The notes: generated by a model not told the origin, from the letters alone. A stretch of 36,374 nucleotides of DNA from an uncultured Alphaproteobacteria bacterium (GCA_938023835.1 CALJDF010000145.1:1-36374); one strand, 5' to 3'. Counted from the first letter of the stretch, positions 16,815-26,355 are shown. Numbers and translations: made by a program.

Positions 16815-19654
16815 GAATCGCCTCGAAAGTCCGCACCGTATCTCAACACCGCGGGTGCCCCGCCGTGCAACGTGTTGGTGGGCAAGGGATCAAATTGCGG
16901 CCAGCTTTCTGCCGCGTCGCCAGGAGAAGCCTTTTCAATTCGGACGCGCAAGTCGTACCAAGCCGCCTGACCGGTGACGGGATCAGCATTTGAATGCGCA
17001 TCGTTCGGCAAGGTATCGCCGATCAAATGATTCAGCAGGAACCCTTGGGTCGCCTCGTGGACGTCGGTGTCGAGCCCCCAGGCGCCCCGTCGCTTGCCAA
17101 TGGCATTCCACGTCCAGACCGTGTCGGGATTGACGCCGTCCATCAGTCGCACCTGCCCCCGAATACGACCCTGGTGGCTATAAACCCATACCCAATCGTC
17201 ATCGCCAATATCCTGGCGCGCTGCCAGCGACCGCGCCATATAGAGCCTGTTGCTCCCGAGGATCTGCCGCTGCCACGCGTTCTGAGAGTCCCAGGAGTGG
17301 TACATCACCATCGGCCGCTGCGTCAGTGCATGAAGCGGAAACGCGTCGCGATCGATCACTGACTCTTCGAACGGCATGTACCACATCGGGAGTGGATCAA
17401 AATACGCCGCAACTCGGTCTCGCTCGCTGGCCGGCGGCTGAACCGCACCGTGACCCTGGGCAGCAAGTCGAAATTTCTGAAGTACTTCCGAATAGAGCTG
17501 CACGATGACGGGGTCCGGCGTATCGAGAAAACCCATTGCCTCGCCATAAGTGCGATAGGCCTGGTTCACGTTGCGAAAGTAGACGGCATCCTCGGGGATC
17601 GCGTCGGTCCAAAAGCATCCGTTGGCAATGTAGCGGTCGATTTGGTCAGGATTAGGGGCGCCGATCCCTTTGGAGGTTCCTTCCGCGCCACGCCAGCCAG
17701 CCAACATCCCGACACCGGGCTTGCGTTCGTGTCTGAGCATGTAATCAGGCAAGCCGCCCGGATAGAGAGCGTCGCCGCGATCGTCAACCATCCCGGGCAG
17801 ACCGAGGCGCGCGCCAAGGTCCAAGAGAACATCTTGAAAGGGCCGGACGTCACGATCTGGCGTCAATACGGGTTGGCGAATTGAGTCGGCCGGACCGCCG
17901 ATCTCGGAAATCGGTCGGTCGAGGAGTGAGATACAGTCCCAGCGTTCGAGATAGGTCGTGTCGGGCAATACCAAATCGGCATAGGCCACCATCTCCGAGT
18001 CGAATGCATCCGAGTAAATGATGTGGGGAATTTTGTATTCGCCGGTGCTCGGATCTTTGTCCGTAAGCATCTGCATCGTCTCGGTGGTGTTCATCGACGA
18101 ATTCCAGCTCATGTTGGCCATGAACATGAAAAGCGTATCGATCGGATAGGGGTCCCCCGCCCAGGCATTGCGAATGACCATGTGCATCATGCCATGGGCT
18201 GCCAGCGGTGCTTCCCAGGAAAACGCCTTGTCGATCCGTTGCGCCGCGCCGACCTCATCGACCAAAAGGTCTTCCGGCCCGCGCGGGAATCCGAGCGGCG
18301 GACCAGCTAACGGGTCACCCGGAGCCGACACCGGCCCAGTCGGTAAAACGGCCGGAGGCGCTGCTTTGGGGTATGGCGGACGGTAACGCCAGCCACCCGG
18401 GCAATCGATGCTGCCAAGCAAAGCCTGAAGCACATGTAGCGCCCGGCACGTATGAAATCCGTTGGAGTGCGCCGAGATGCCCCGCATGGCGTGAAAACTG
18501 ACCGGCCGGCCGATCATGTGATCATGGTGACGACCGGCAAAGTCGGTCCAAGGCAGATCAAGTTTGATTTCTTCTTGAAATGCCGCATGGGCTAACTCGG
18601 CAGCCAAACGCCGGATCGTATCCGCTGCCAGGCCGGTTCGTTCCGCGACGGCCTCGGGCGCGTAGGCGGGATCAAGGAAACGTCGCGCCAATAGTTCAAA
18701 TGCTGGTACCGCACGACGCCCATCTGCCAACGTCCGTGCGCCAATGAGCGCGGGATTGGCGTTTTTGTCGAGTGCTGGGCCGAGCCCATCGAGGGCCTTG
18801 TCCCAGCACTGCGGGTTGCCGGCTTCATCGCGAACGAACAAGCCGTGATCTGCCGCGCCATCGTCCTGGATGACGAGCCAGCCGGCGTTGGTGTAGCGCG
18901 CGAGATATCCAAAATCGACTTGGTCCGCGAGGAGGAGTTCGCGAATGAGCGAAAACACCAAGAGCCCGTCGGTGCCGGGGCGAATGCCAACCCATTCGTC
19001 GGCGATCGCGGAATACCCGGTACGGACGGGATTGACCGAAACACATTTTGCCCCGTTCGCCTTAACCTTGCCGAGCCCGATTTTGATGGGATTGGAGGCG
19101 TGATCCTCGGCCACGCCGAACATCATGAAATACCGGGTGCGATCCCAATCGGGCTCGCCGAACTCCCAAAACGACCCGCCCATCGTGTAGAGGCCTGCCG
19201 CCGCCATATTGACTGAGCAAAACCCCCCATGGGCTGCATAGTTCGGCGTGCCGAATTGGGTGGCCCACCACCCGGTTAGCGCCTGACTCTGGTCCCGCCC
19301 CGTAAAGAAGGCGAGCTTTTTGGGATCGGTCTCCCGGATCTTGCCCAGCCATTCGGTCGCGATTTCTAGTGCTTCGTCCCACTCGATTTCAACGAAGGCG
19401 CCACGGCCTCGCTCGCCGACGCGCTTTAGCGGCTTGCGCAGCTTTGCCGGAGAGTGCTGCTTCATGATGCCGGCAGCGCCCTTGGCGCATAAGACCCCGC
19501 GGTTCACCGGATGCTTCGGATTGCCCTCGATATAGCGCAATGCGCCATCCCGCAAATGCACCCGAATCCCGCACCGGCAGGCGCACATGTAGCAGGTCGT
19601 TTCCTTGACTTCGTCGGAAACCGGTGGCGAGGTATCGATGGGGGTTGGACGCAC
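16811..19654 (-). CDS. soeA: Molybdopterin oxidoreductase catalytic subunit, SoeA-like sulfite dehydrogenase
   Basis: CYMCACRCGIRVHLRDGALRYIEGNPKHPVNRGVLCAKG 4Fe-4S motif; HGGFCSVNMAAAGLYT Mo-ligand region; no Tat signal visible. The GTG at 19654 is the likely start; the track start at 20026 lies antisense within tauE. Overlaps soeB by 4 nt. Confidence 0.82.
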   Translation of the reverse strand: MRPTPIDTSPPVSDEVKETTCYMCACRCGIRVHLRDGALRYIEGNPKHPVNRGVLCAKGAAGIMKQHSPAKLRKPLKRVGERGRGAFVEIEWDEALEIATEWLGKIRETDPKKLAFFTGRDQSQALTGWWATQFGTPNYAAHGGFCSVNMAAAGLYTMGGSFWEFGEPDWDRTRYFMMFGVAEDHASNPIKIGLGKVKANGAKCVSVNPVRTGYSAIADEWVGIRPGTDGLLVFSLIRELLLADQVDFGYLARYTNAGWLVIQDDGAADHGLFVRDEAGNPQCWDKALDGLGPALDKNANPALIGARTLADGRRAVPAFELLARRFLDPAYAPEAVAERTGLAADTIRRLAAELAHAAFQEEIKLDLPWTDFAGRHHDHMIGRPVSFHAMRGISAHSNGFHTCRALHVLQALLGSIDCPGGWRYRPPYPKAAPPAVLPTGPVSAPGDPLAGPPLGFPRGPEDLLVDEVGAAQRIDKAFSWEAPLAAHGMMHMVIRNAWAGDPYPIDTLFMFMANMSWNSSMNTTETMQMLTDKDPSTGEYKIPHIIYSDAFDSEMVAYADLVLPDTTYLERWDCISLLDRPISEIGGPADSIRQPVLTPDRDVRPFQDVLLDLGARLGLPGMVDDRGDALYPGGLPDYMLRHERKPGVGMLAGWRGAEGTSKGIGAPNPDQIDRYIANGCFWTDAIPEDAVYFRNVNQAYRTYGEAMGFLDTPDPVIVQLYSEVLQKFRLAAQGHGAVQPPASERDRVAAYFDPLPMWYMPFEESVIDRDAFPLHALTQRPMVMYHSWDSQNAWQRQILGSNRLYMARSLAARQDIGDDDWVWVYSHQGRIRGQVRLMDGVNPDTVWTWNAIGKRRGAWGLDTDVHEATQGFLLNHLIGDTLPNDAHSNADPVTGQAAWYDLRVRIEKASPGDAAESWPQFDPLPTNTLHGGAPAVLRYGADFRGDS

Positions 19655-19721
19655 AAAAACCTGAAGAAGCGAGGAGGTGCGCGCGGTAGAAACGCGCGAT
19701 GCTGGAAGGGTCTGCCCTTTT

Positions 19722-19746
19722 ATTATGCGTCGCTCCAGCGCATAAT
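19722..19746. promoter_or_regulatory. Inverted repeat ATTATGCG-N9-CGCATAAT in the soeA/tauE divergent intergenic region
   Basis: Perfect 8-bp arms (19722-19729, 19739-19746); centre is about 80 bp from the putative soeA start and about 77 bp from the tauE start; each arm carries a CATAAT hexamer resembling a -10 box on one strand. Confidence 0.6.
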
Positions 19747-19810
19747 CCAAATCCAGCTTGTAGTTCCTCGTAGCCCTGCGTCCGGCCTGGGACGTCCGGC
19801 AGGCTTGCCG

Positions 19811-20728
19811 ATGCAAATCTATTTTCCGATCGCCGAGATCTCTCTCAACATCTTCCTGGTCTTGGGGATGGGCGGCGGAGTCGGTTTTCTTTCGGGCCTG
19901 TTTGGGGTCGGCGGCGGGTTCTTGATGACACCGCTGCTGATCTTCATCGGAGTGCCACCCGCTGTCGCTGTGGCCACCGAAGCCAACCAAATTGTGGCCG
20001 CGTCGGTGTCTGGGGTTATCGCCCATTGGCGACGTAGCAACGTCGACATCAAGATGGGCCTCATCTTGGTGATCGGTGGCTTTGCTGGCTCCACCGTCGG
20101 GTCGTTCCTATTCAAACTGCTGCGCGAAATGGGCCAGATTGACCTGGTGATTTCGCTGTCCTTTGTCCTTTTCCTCGGCGTGGTGGGATCGCTCATGGTG
20201 GTCGAGAGCGTCCGACTCATCATGCGCTCCCGCAAGGGCGGTTATCGCAAAAAGGCCCATCAGCACTACTGGGCTCACGGCTTGCCCTTCAAGATGCGAT
20301 TCCAGAGGTCCAAGCTCTACATAAGCATCATTCCGCCCATTTTGGTCGGGTTCTTCGTCGGACTCTTGGCCGCGATCATGGGTGTCGGCGGCGGCTTCAT
20401 CATGATCCCGGCAATGATCTACCTCCTGGGTATGCCGACCTCGGTGGTCGTTGGCACCTCGCTCTTTCAGATCATTTTCGTGACCGCCAACGTCACGTTC
20501 TTCCACTCGATTAACACGCAAACGGTGGATGTCGTGCTGGCCGTCCTCCTGCTGGCCGGTGCGGTCATCGGCGCGCAGTTCGGCGCGCGGGTCAGCGGTA
20601 TGTTGCGAGGCGAGCAACTACGCGCCCTCTTGGGCGTGATCGTCCTGGCGGTATGCGCCAAGCTGATCGTCGATCTTATTTTTGAACCCGAAGACCTATT
20701 CTCAATCGGTCGGGCAATCGCAGAATGA
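19811..20728 (+). CDS. TauE/SafE family sulfite/anion exporter
   Basis: GGGVGFLSGLFGVGGGFLMTPLLIFIGVPPAVAVATEANQIVAASVSG and IMGVGGGFIMIPAMIYLLGMPTSVVVGTSLFQIIF are duplicated TauE motifs. ATG at 19811 preferred over 19511. Confidence 0.9.
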   Translation: MQIYFPIAEISLNIFLVLGMGGGVGFLSGLFGVGGGFLMTPLLIFIGVPPAVAVATEANQIVAASVSGVIAHWRRSNVDIKMGLILVIGGFAGSTVGSFLFKLLREMGQIDLVISLSFVLFLGVVGSLMVVESVRLIMRSRKGGYRKKAHQHYWAHGLPFKMRFQRSKLYISIIPPILVGFFVGLLAAIMGVGGGFIMIPAMIYLLGMPTSVVVGTSLFQIIFVTANVTFFHSINTQTVDVVLAVLLLAGAVIGAQFGARVSGMLRGEQLRALLGVIVLAVCAKLIVDLIFEPEDLFSIGRAIAE

Positions 20729-21471
20729 ACCGCCCCGCCTTTTTCCTCGCGCTCGGATTGGCCGCTACTGCTGTGTTACCTGCGACGGCTCAATCGTTGG
20801 TCGCCGACATGTCGGAAAGTTCGATATCGATCACGTCGAATTTCACCGGAAAAGACATTCTCTTGTTCGGCGCAGTGGACGAACCGAGTGACGTTGTGGT
20901 GGTGGTTCAGGGCCCACGTGAGGAATTGGTTGTCCGGCGCAAGGCCAAGGTTAGTGGCATCTGGATGAACCGCCGATCCGTTACCTTCCAGGGGGTGCCG
21001 GCTTACTATGCGGTGGCGTCGAACCGCCCCCTTGAAGGCATCGCCTCGCAGACCGTTCGGGCCCAATTTCGCATGGGGGGCGCCTTCCTCGACTTTGCGG
21101 TCGCAGCCAGTACCCGCCACCTCGCCGGCGCGGAACTCTTGGAGTTTCGCGAAGCCATCCTGCGCAACAAGCGGCGCGACCTGCTCTACTTCGATGTCGA
21201 GAACAGTGTCCAGTTTCGCGAGCGGCTATTCCGCACCTCGATCGTCTTCCCGGCCAGCGCACCCGAGGGCGACTATACGGTGACGACCTATTTGCTACGC
21301 GACGGTAGAGTGGTTGCCGAGCAGTCGACGCCCCTTCAAATCCGCAAAGCCGGCATCGAACGCATGATTTTCGATCTCGCAAACCAACGGCCCGCGCTCT
21401 ACGGCATCATCGCGATCCTGATCGCATTAGCCAGCGGCTGGGTTGCAGCGGCGGCATTTCGGCGCGCGTAG
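20725..21471 (+). CDS. TIGR02186 (alph_Pro_TM) family protein of unknown function
   Basis: Signal peptide, beta-rich domain (ISITSNFTGKDILLFGAVDEPSDVVVVVQGPREELVVRRKAKVSGIWMNRRSVTF), C-terminal TM helix; ATGA overlap with the tauE stop. Confidence 0.8.
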   Translation: MNRPAFFLALGLAATAVLPATAQSLVADMSESSISITSNFTGKDILLFGAVDEPSDVVVVVQGPREELVVRRKAKVSGIWMNRRSVTFQGVPAYYAVASNRPLEGIASQTVRAQFRMGGAFLDFAVAASTRHLAGAELLEFREAILRNKRRDLLYFDVENSVQFRERLFRTSIVFPASAPEGDYTVTTYLLRDGRVVAEQSTPLQIRKAGIERMIFDLANQRPALYGIIAILIALASGWVAAAAFRRA

Positions 21472-21474
21472 GGC

Positions 21475-21699
21475 TTAGGATTTCTTGCGCAGCGAATAGG
21501 TGAAGACGCCGTCCGATTCGGCCCAAGACACCAATTCGTTGCCAGTCGTCTCGCAAAAGGCCTGGAAGTCTTTGACCGAACCGGGGTCAGTCGCCAGTAC
21601 CCTAAGCATGGCGCCAGGCGCCAAAGCCTTGAGCGCTTTTTTGGCACGCAGAACGGGCAGTGGGCACTTCAAGCCCTTGAGGTCGAGGGTTTCTGCCAT
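21475..21699 (-). CDS. tusA: TusA family sulfur carrier protein
   Basis: LDLKGLKCPLPVLRAKKAL Cys-Pro motif; 74 aa. Confidence 0.9.
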   Translation of the reverse strand: MAETLDLKGLKCPLPVLRAKKALKALAPGAMLRVLATDPGSVKDFQAFCETTGNELVSWAESDGVFTYSLRKKS

Positions 21700-21737
21700 G
21701 CGCCGATTCTAGCGACGCAAGAGACCTGACAACAGGG

Positions 21738-22310
21738 CTAGCCGGAATTGTTGATAAACCACCGGAGGAGGGCCAGCGCCTCTGGCGAGTCCCATTCGGC
21801 ACCACCTTCAAGGCGCCCTACTTCTTGTCCCTGCCGATCATAGACAACCGTGGTCGGCATCACGTTGACGCCCATCGCGCGACTGGCAGATCCCCGCGGA
21901 TCGAGATAGAGGTCGAGATCGTCGATCTCCAGCCGCTTGGCAAACGGCGCGGCGACGGCTTTGCCGCCCGTATCGATGTTGATCGCGACGACAGTAAAAT
22001 CCTCGCCGCCGAGCGTTGCTTGCAAGCGATTGATCGATGGGAGTTCCCGAATGCATGGCGCGCACCAAGTCGCCCAGAAATTTACCATCACGACCTTGCC
22101 GCTAAAGTCGGCAAGAGAAACCTTGCCGCCATCGCCCGTTCGCCATTCGGTGTCAGGGCCAGGTCGATCACCAACTGCAAAGTTCTGTACCTGCCCTTCG
22201 ATCTTCAAACCTGCGGCGTCATCCCCACCGGGCAGTCCGACCAAGAGGACAACGACTACCGCTGCAACGAGGATTCCAGCTGCGGGAAGTGCAAGTTTCT
22301 TGATCGTCAT
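21738..22310 (-). CDS. TlpA-like membrane-anchored thioredoxin-fold protein
   Basis: N-terminal TM; GKVVMVNFWATWCAPCIRELPSINRLQ; SRAMGVNVMPTTVVYDRQG. Confidence 0.88.
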   Translation of the reverse strand: MTIKKLALPAAGILVAAVVVVLLVGLPGGDDAAGLKIEGQVQNFAVGDRPGPDTEWRTGDGGKVSLADFSGKVVMVNFWATWCAPCIRELPSINRLQATLGGEDFTVVAINIDTGGKAVAAPFAKRLEIDDLDLYLDPRGSASRAMGVNVMPTTVVYDRQGQEVGRLEGGAEWDSPEALALLRWFINNSG

Positions 22311-22324
22311 GGTCCGTCTCCCTC

Positions 22325-24490
22325 CTAGGAGTCATTGGCCAGCAAGTCGCTTCCGGCAGCTTGTCGAAAGGTGTCGATAACAACCCGCTCCTTGAGCAAC
22401 TCGGGGAGCGACAGGCCATTCGGTGCCACAGGCCCATAGACCACGTTGAACGGAATACCGAAGCGGCCAAAACTGGCCAGATATCGCGCAATGCCCTCAT
22501 CCGGGCTTGTCCAATCCGCCCGCATGGCGACGACGTTAGGGCTGGCAAGAAGGGTCCGCGACGCACCACGGGTTAGGACGAGTTTCTTATTCACTTGGCA
22601 GGTAATGCACCATTCGGCCGTAACGTCGACAAAAACGACTTTTCCATCTGCAACCAATTGCGGAATTGCATCGGGTTCGAAGGGTTGCCAGATGGATTCG
22701 TCACCGGCAGCTTCCTGCGATACCGCCTGGCCCAGCTGCGGCGCCGCAAATGAGCCTACGGCCAGCAAAACAACAGCTGCAACCGCCACCGGTCGAACCC
22801 GCGCCGGCAATCGGGGACGTACAAAAAGCACGGCCACGACAACCACCATCATCGCGGCCAGGAAATAGGCGGCCTCAAGACTAACCTGGAATGCAAACAC
22901 CGAGAGCAACCACACGGCGGTCCCCACGAGCGCTAGGGCAAGGACCTTCTTCACGACCAGCATCCAACGACCGGGCCGTGGCAGTTTTGTTGCCAAGTGC
23001 GGAATAGCTGCGACCAACAGAAAGGGCGCGGCCATCCCGAGGCCAAGCGCCAGAAAAATCGAGAATATCTCAACAGGTCCGCGCGCCAGAGCGAACCCAA
23101 TCGCCGTACCCAGGAAAGGCGCCGAACACGGCGTCGCCAGAATCGTCGCGAACACCCCGCTTGCAAATGACCCACTCGCACTATGGGGGTTATTCGAGAC
23201 ACCGCCCACACCACCGCCAAGCCAAGCCGGCAATCGAATCTCGAACAATCCCCACATATTTGCAGCGAACAGGGTTATGAGGACTGTCATGACGACAATG
23301 AACAACGGTTGCTGGAATTGGATACCCCAGCCCACCGCAGCGCCGCCCGCGCGAAAACCCGCCAATGCACCGGCCAATACAAGAAAGGCAAAGACAATAC
23401 CCGCGGCAGAGGCCAGGAAACTGCGTCGGACCGGTCCCCGCTCCCCGCCACCATGACTAACCACGCCCAGCAACTTGATTGAAAGGACCGGAAGAACGCA
23501 CGGCATCACGTTCAAGATGAGACCGCCGAGTAATGCAAGCGCAAGAATAGCGGCAAACGGCAAGAACGCGGCCGACTCGGCCTGGCCGAGCGTGGTGGCC
23601 AAAGTCTGTTCAACCGCCCGCTCGCCGTCGACGAGCGTGAGCGTAAGGTCACTTCCCAGGAGGACGGGCCCATCGTTCCCTGCGAGCGCGGTTCGCGATA
23701 CGGATGCCTGCAAGACCGCTCGACGACCGTTTTCTGATAGACGGAAAGTCGGCGCGGCAAATGAGAAGACATCGGGACCTTCGACATAGACGTCGGGGGC
23801 GCTGAAGGGCACATCCGAACGCGCCACAACCTGCAGAAGCTGCCCACCATTGGCATTCACCACCTCGGCACGCTCGACGGTGAGACCACGGCCCCCATCG
23901 CGTGGCGGAATTTGCGCGCGATAGGTGTTTATCAGCGGCGCGAACTCGGAAATCACCGGACCATCGGTTCCGGCCGCAGGCAAATCAAACGCCATCGAAA
24001 GCGTGTGTGGGACGCAGATTTCTCGGCAGGTTAGGAAATTGACCGCGGCCCGTAGTGCCACGGCCTCGTCTTGACGCGCTTGACGCGCAGCAATAGGCAA
24101 CACGACTTCGTCTTGGTACCCAAAGGTCTCTATTTCAAATATCTGAAACCGGTGCGGGCGCGGCCATTGCAGGATGGGCTCGTCAAGGTTTTCGGAACCC
24201 GTCCAATCTATTGTCGTTGGGAATCCCGCATCGCCCGGCGAGCGCCAGTAGACTTCCCATCCTGGCGCGATTTGGTATTGCAGGCCGAGGAGGAGATCGC
24301 CCGCCGCGTTCTGGGTAGCGGAAACGAGCCGGGCCCGACCCTGGTCGTATGTGACCCACGGCGATGCCGCGTCCTGGGCACTTGCCGGCGAGGACAGAAT
24401 CGACGCGCCCACGACGCCTGCCGACAACGTTCGCAGCGCGGGCGACAACGCCCACCGACCCCAACGGAGGATGCTCGATTCGGTCTTCAT
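22325..24490 (-). CDS. DsbD/ScsB-like thiol:disulfide interchange protein
   Basis: Signal peptide; periplasmic domain with FLTCREICVPH; TM core with VMPCVLPVLSIKLL and ATPCSAPFLG; C-terminal thioredoxin-like DVTAEWCITCQVNK. Confidence 0.87.
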   Translation of the reverse strand: MKTESSILRWGRWALSPALRTLSAGVVGASILSSPASAQDAASPWVTYDQGRARLVSATQNAAGDLLLGLQYQIAPGWEVYWRSPGDAGFPTTIDWTGSENLDEPILQWPRPHRFQIFEIETFGYQDEVVLPIAARQARQDEAVALRAAVNFLTCREICVPHTLSMAFDLPAAGTDGPVISEFAPLINTYRAQIPPRDGGRGLTVERAEVVNANGGQLLQVVARSDVPFSAPDVYVEGPDVFSFAAPTFRLSENGRRAVLQASVSRTALAGNDGPVLLGSDLTLTLVDGERAVEQTLATTLGQAESAAFLPFAAILALALLGGLILNVMPCVLPVLSIKLLGVVSHGGGERGPVRRSFLASAAGIVFAFLVLAGALAGFRAGGAAVGWGIQFQQPLFIVVMTVLITLFAANMWGLFEIRLPAWLGGGVGGVSNNPHSASGSFASGVFATILATPCSAPFLGTAIGFALARGPVEIFSIFLALGLGMAAPFLLVAAIPHLATKLPRPGRWMLVVKKVLALALVGTAVWLLSVFAFQVSLEAAYFLAAMMVVVVAVLFVRPRLPARVRPVAVAAVVLLAVGSFAAPQLGQAVSQEAAGDESIWQPFEPDAIPQLVADGKVVFVDVTAEWCITCQVNKKLVLTRGASRTLLASPNVVAMRADWTSPDEGIARYLASFGRFGIPFNVVYGPVAPNGLSLPELLKERVVIDTFRQAAGSDLLANDS

Positions 24491-24576
24491 AGCTCTTTTT
24501 ATATGGGAATTGAGGAGCGTCGTCCCACGCTACCAGCCTCACGCGGCGGTCACATTACTGTGCCGAAACCCGCGTT

Positions 24577-26214
24577 TCAGCCGCGCCTAAAGGGCATAAG
24601 AACGGCGTCGACGGCGTCCAGATCGACCTGCCAGGGCTCCAGAAACTTCTCGGCAAACCGAAGGTGGACCGACGAGTCGATAAACAAGCGGAACAGGTCC
24701 GGGTCGATATGCTGGTTGCGCACCATATCCGCCATGATGGCCATGGTCTCACTAAGTTTCTTGGCCTGCTTGTAGGGCCGGTCGGGAGAGGTCAACGCTT
24801 CAAATATGTCGGCGATCGCCATCATCCGTGCCGGCACAGACATTTCGTCGCGCTTCAAACCGCGCGGATATCCGGTGCCGTCCATTTTTTCGTGATGGCC
24901 GCCAGCGTATTCCGGCACACGCGCCAACTCCGCCGGGAACGGAAGATTGTCGAGCATATCGATCGTAACCACGATGTGGTTATTGATCATTTCCCGTTCC
25001 TCGGGCAGCAGATTACCGCGGCGGATGGTCAAATTGCGCACCTCGTCTTCGCTCAGTACCGGTCGTTGAACCCCGCTGCCATCAGTCCAGGTGCGCTCTT
25101 TCGCAATATCATGGATTCGCGCGATGTCCTCGTCAGGCATATCTTCGACGCCAAGATTCGACTGCATGACAATACGGAAATCGTCCTCGATCGCCGCTAG
25201 TTCGGCATTCAGATCTTGTTGGTAGGTTTGGGGGTCAATCCCTTCTGCGCAGGCGCGCCGTAGGAACTCAATTTCGACGTCACGCTTGATGACTTCGAAC
25301 CGCATCCGCACCGTCTCAATGCGATCATAGAGCGTGTGAAGCTTGGTTGCCTTGTCGACGACGTACTCCGGCACGGTCACCTTGCCGCAATCGTGTAGCC
25401 AGGAGGCGATATGGAGCTCGTAGCGTTCTTCTTGGGTTAGGTCGAAGTCCTCGAATGGACCGTCGGTTTGGTCACAGGCCGCATCAGCAAACAGCTCCAT
25501 GATCGCCGGCACCCGCTGACAGTGCTCGCCCGTAAATGGGGACTTTTCGTCAATGGCGGCGGCGATCAGCCGGATAAAGGAGTCAAGGAGACGTCTTTGC
25601 GCCTCCAAGAGAAGTCGGTTTTCAAGCGCTACCGCTGCTTGCGAGGCTAGCGCTTCGGCAAGAGGTTCAATATCGCTCGGGAACGCGACCACATTGCCTT
25701 GCAGGTCTTGTGCATTGATGAGCTGCAGCACACCGATCACTTCGGCCCGGCTGTCCTTGAGCGGCAACGTCAGGAAGGACACCGAGCGGTAGCCATTCTC
25801 GGCATCGAAGGCACGTGTCCCGGAAAAATCAAACGTCGTCGCACGCGCAATATCGGGAATGTTCATTGTCCGACCGCTCAACGCGACATGGCTGACGACT
25901 GTCGCGTGATTTTCGTTGCCGTCGTGGTCGCGAAGTGGGATCGCAGCGAAACCCGCTTTGACCCCGGTCGAACCACCGACGGCCGTACCGAGGGAGTTCG
26001 TGCGAACAATGGCGAAGTCGAGTTTGTCGTCTTCCGTGCGTAGGTAGAGCGTGCCACCGTCGGCGCCGCAGAAATGCATCGCCTCCAAGAGAATGCGCTC
26101 GAACAAACGGTCGCGGTTGCGCTCCGAGGAAAGCGCCGCGCCGATATCGATCAGCTTCTCAAGAAGCCCCGCACGGTCATGGCCAACCGCGGCCTGTCGG
26201 ACGTACTTGTCCAT
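24577..26214 (-). CDS. GAF domain plus HD-GYP-like phosphohydrolase
   Basis: N-terminal GAF (LFERILLEAMHFCGADGGTLYLR...GVLQLINAQD); HD motif ASWLHDCGKVTVPEYVVDK; HHEKMDGTGYPRGL; ADIFEALTSPDRPYKQAK. Confidence 0.85.
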   Translation of the reverse strand: MDKYVRQAAVGHDRAGLLEKLIDIGAALSSERNRDRLFERILLEAMHFCGADGGTLYLRTEDDKLDFAIVRTNSLGTAVGGSTGVKAGFAAIPLRDHDGNENHATVVSHVALSGRTMNIPDIARATTFDFSGTRAFDAENGYRSVSFLTLPLKDSRAEVIGVLQLINAQDLQGNVVAFPSDIEPLAEALASQAAVALENRLLLEAQRRLLDSFIRLIAAAIDEKSPFTGEHCQRVPAIMELFADAACDQTDGPFEDFDLTQEERYELHIASWLHDCGKVTVPEYVVDKATKLHTLYDRIETVRMRFEVIKRDVEIEFLRRACAEGIDPQTYQQDLNAELAAIEDDFRIVMQSNLGVEDMPDEDIARIHDIAKERTWTDGSGVQRPVLSEDEVRNLTIRRGNLLPEEREMINNHIVVTIDMLDNLPFPAELARVPEYAGGHHEKMDGTGYPRGLKRDEMSVPARMMAIADIFEALTSPDRPYKQAKKLSETMAIMADMVRNQHIDPDLFRLFIDSSVHLRFAEKFLEPWQVDLDAVDAVLMPFRRG

Positions 26215-26302
26215 CAGGCAAAAATCCCCCTATCGGATTTCCGCACACGTCACTGGCCCAGGCGGAAGTCTACCCGGTATCTCACGCGCCGTTTAGAAAA
26301 AA

Positions 26303-26327
26303 GGCGCCGCTCGAGATGAGCGGCGCC
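26303..26327 (-). terminator. Intrinsic (rho-independent) terminator on the minus strand
   Basis: Perfect 10-bp stem GGCGCCGCTC-GAGAT-GAGCGGCGCC; on the minus strand it is followed by T6 (A tract at 26297-26302). Lies 29 bp downstream of the CDS ending at 26356. Confidence 0.9.
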
Positions 26328-26355
26328 TGAGGAGAGGATGAGTAATGAGAGAGGG

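Noticed and set aside
19511-19810. N-terminal extension of the TauE ORF in the track (start at 19511)
   Set aside because: Antisense to the soeA 5' end and non-hydrophobic; the TauE homology begins at MQIYFPIAEISLNIF (19811).
19655-20026. N-terminal extension of the SoeA ORF in the track (start at 20026)
   Set aside because: Low-complexity Arg/His/Asp-rich stretch antisense to tauE; it precedes the conserved CYMCACRCG region and would need transcription from inside tauE.
24071-24775. Track ORF, plus strand, 234 aa
   Set aside because: Antisense to dsbD-like and HD-GYP genes, spans two unrelated genes and lacks recognisable motifs.
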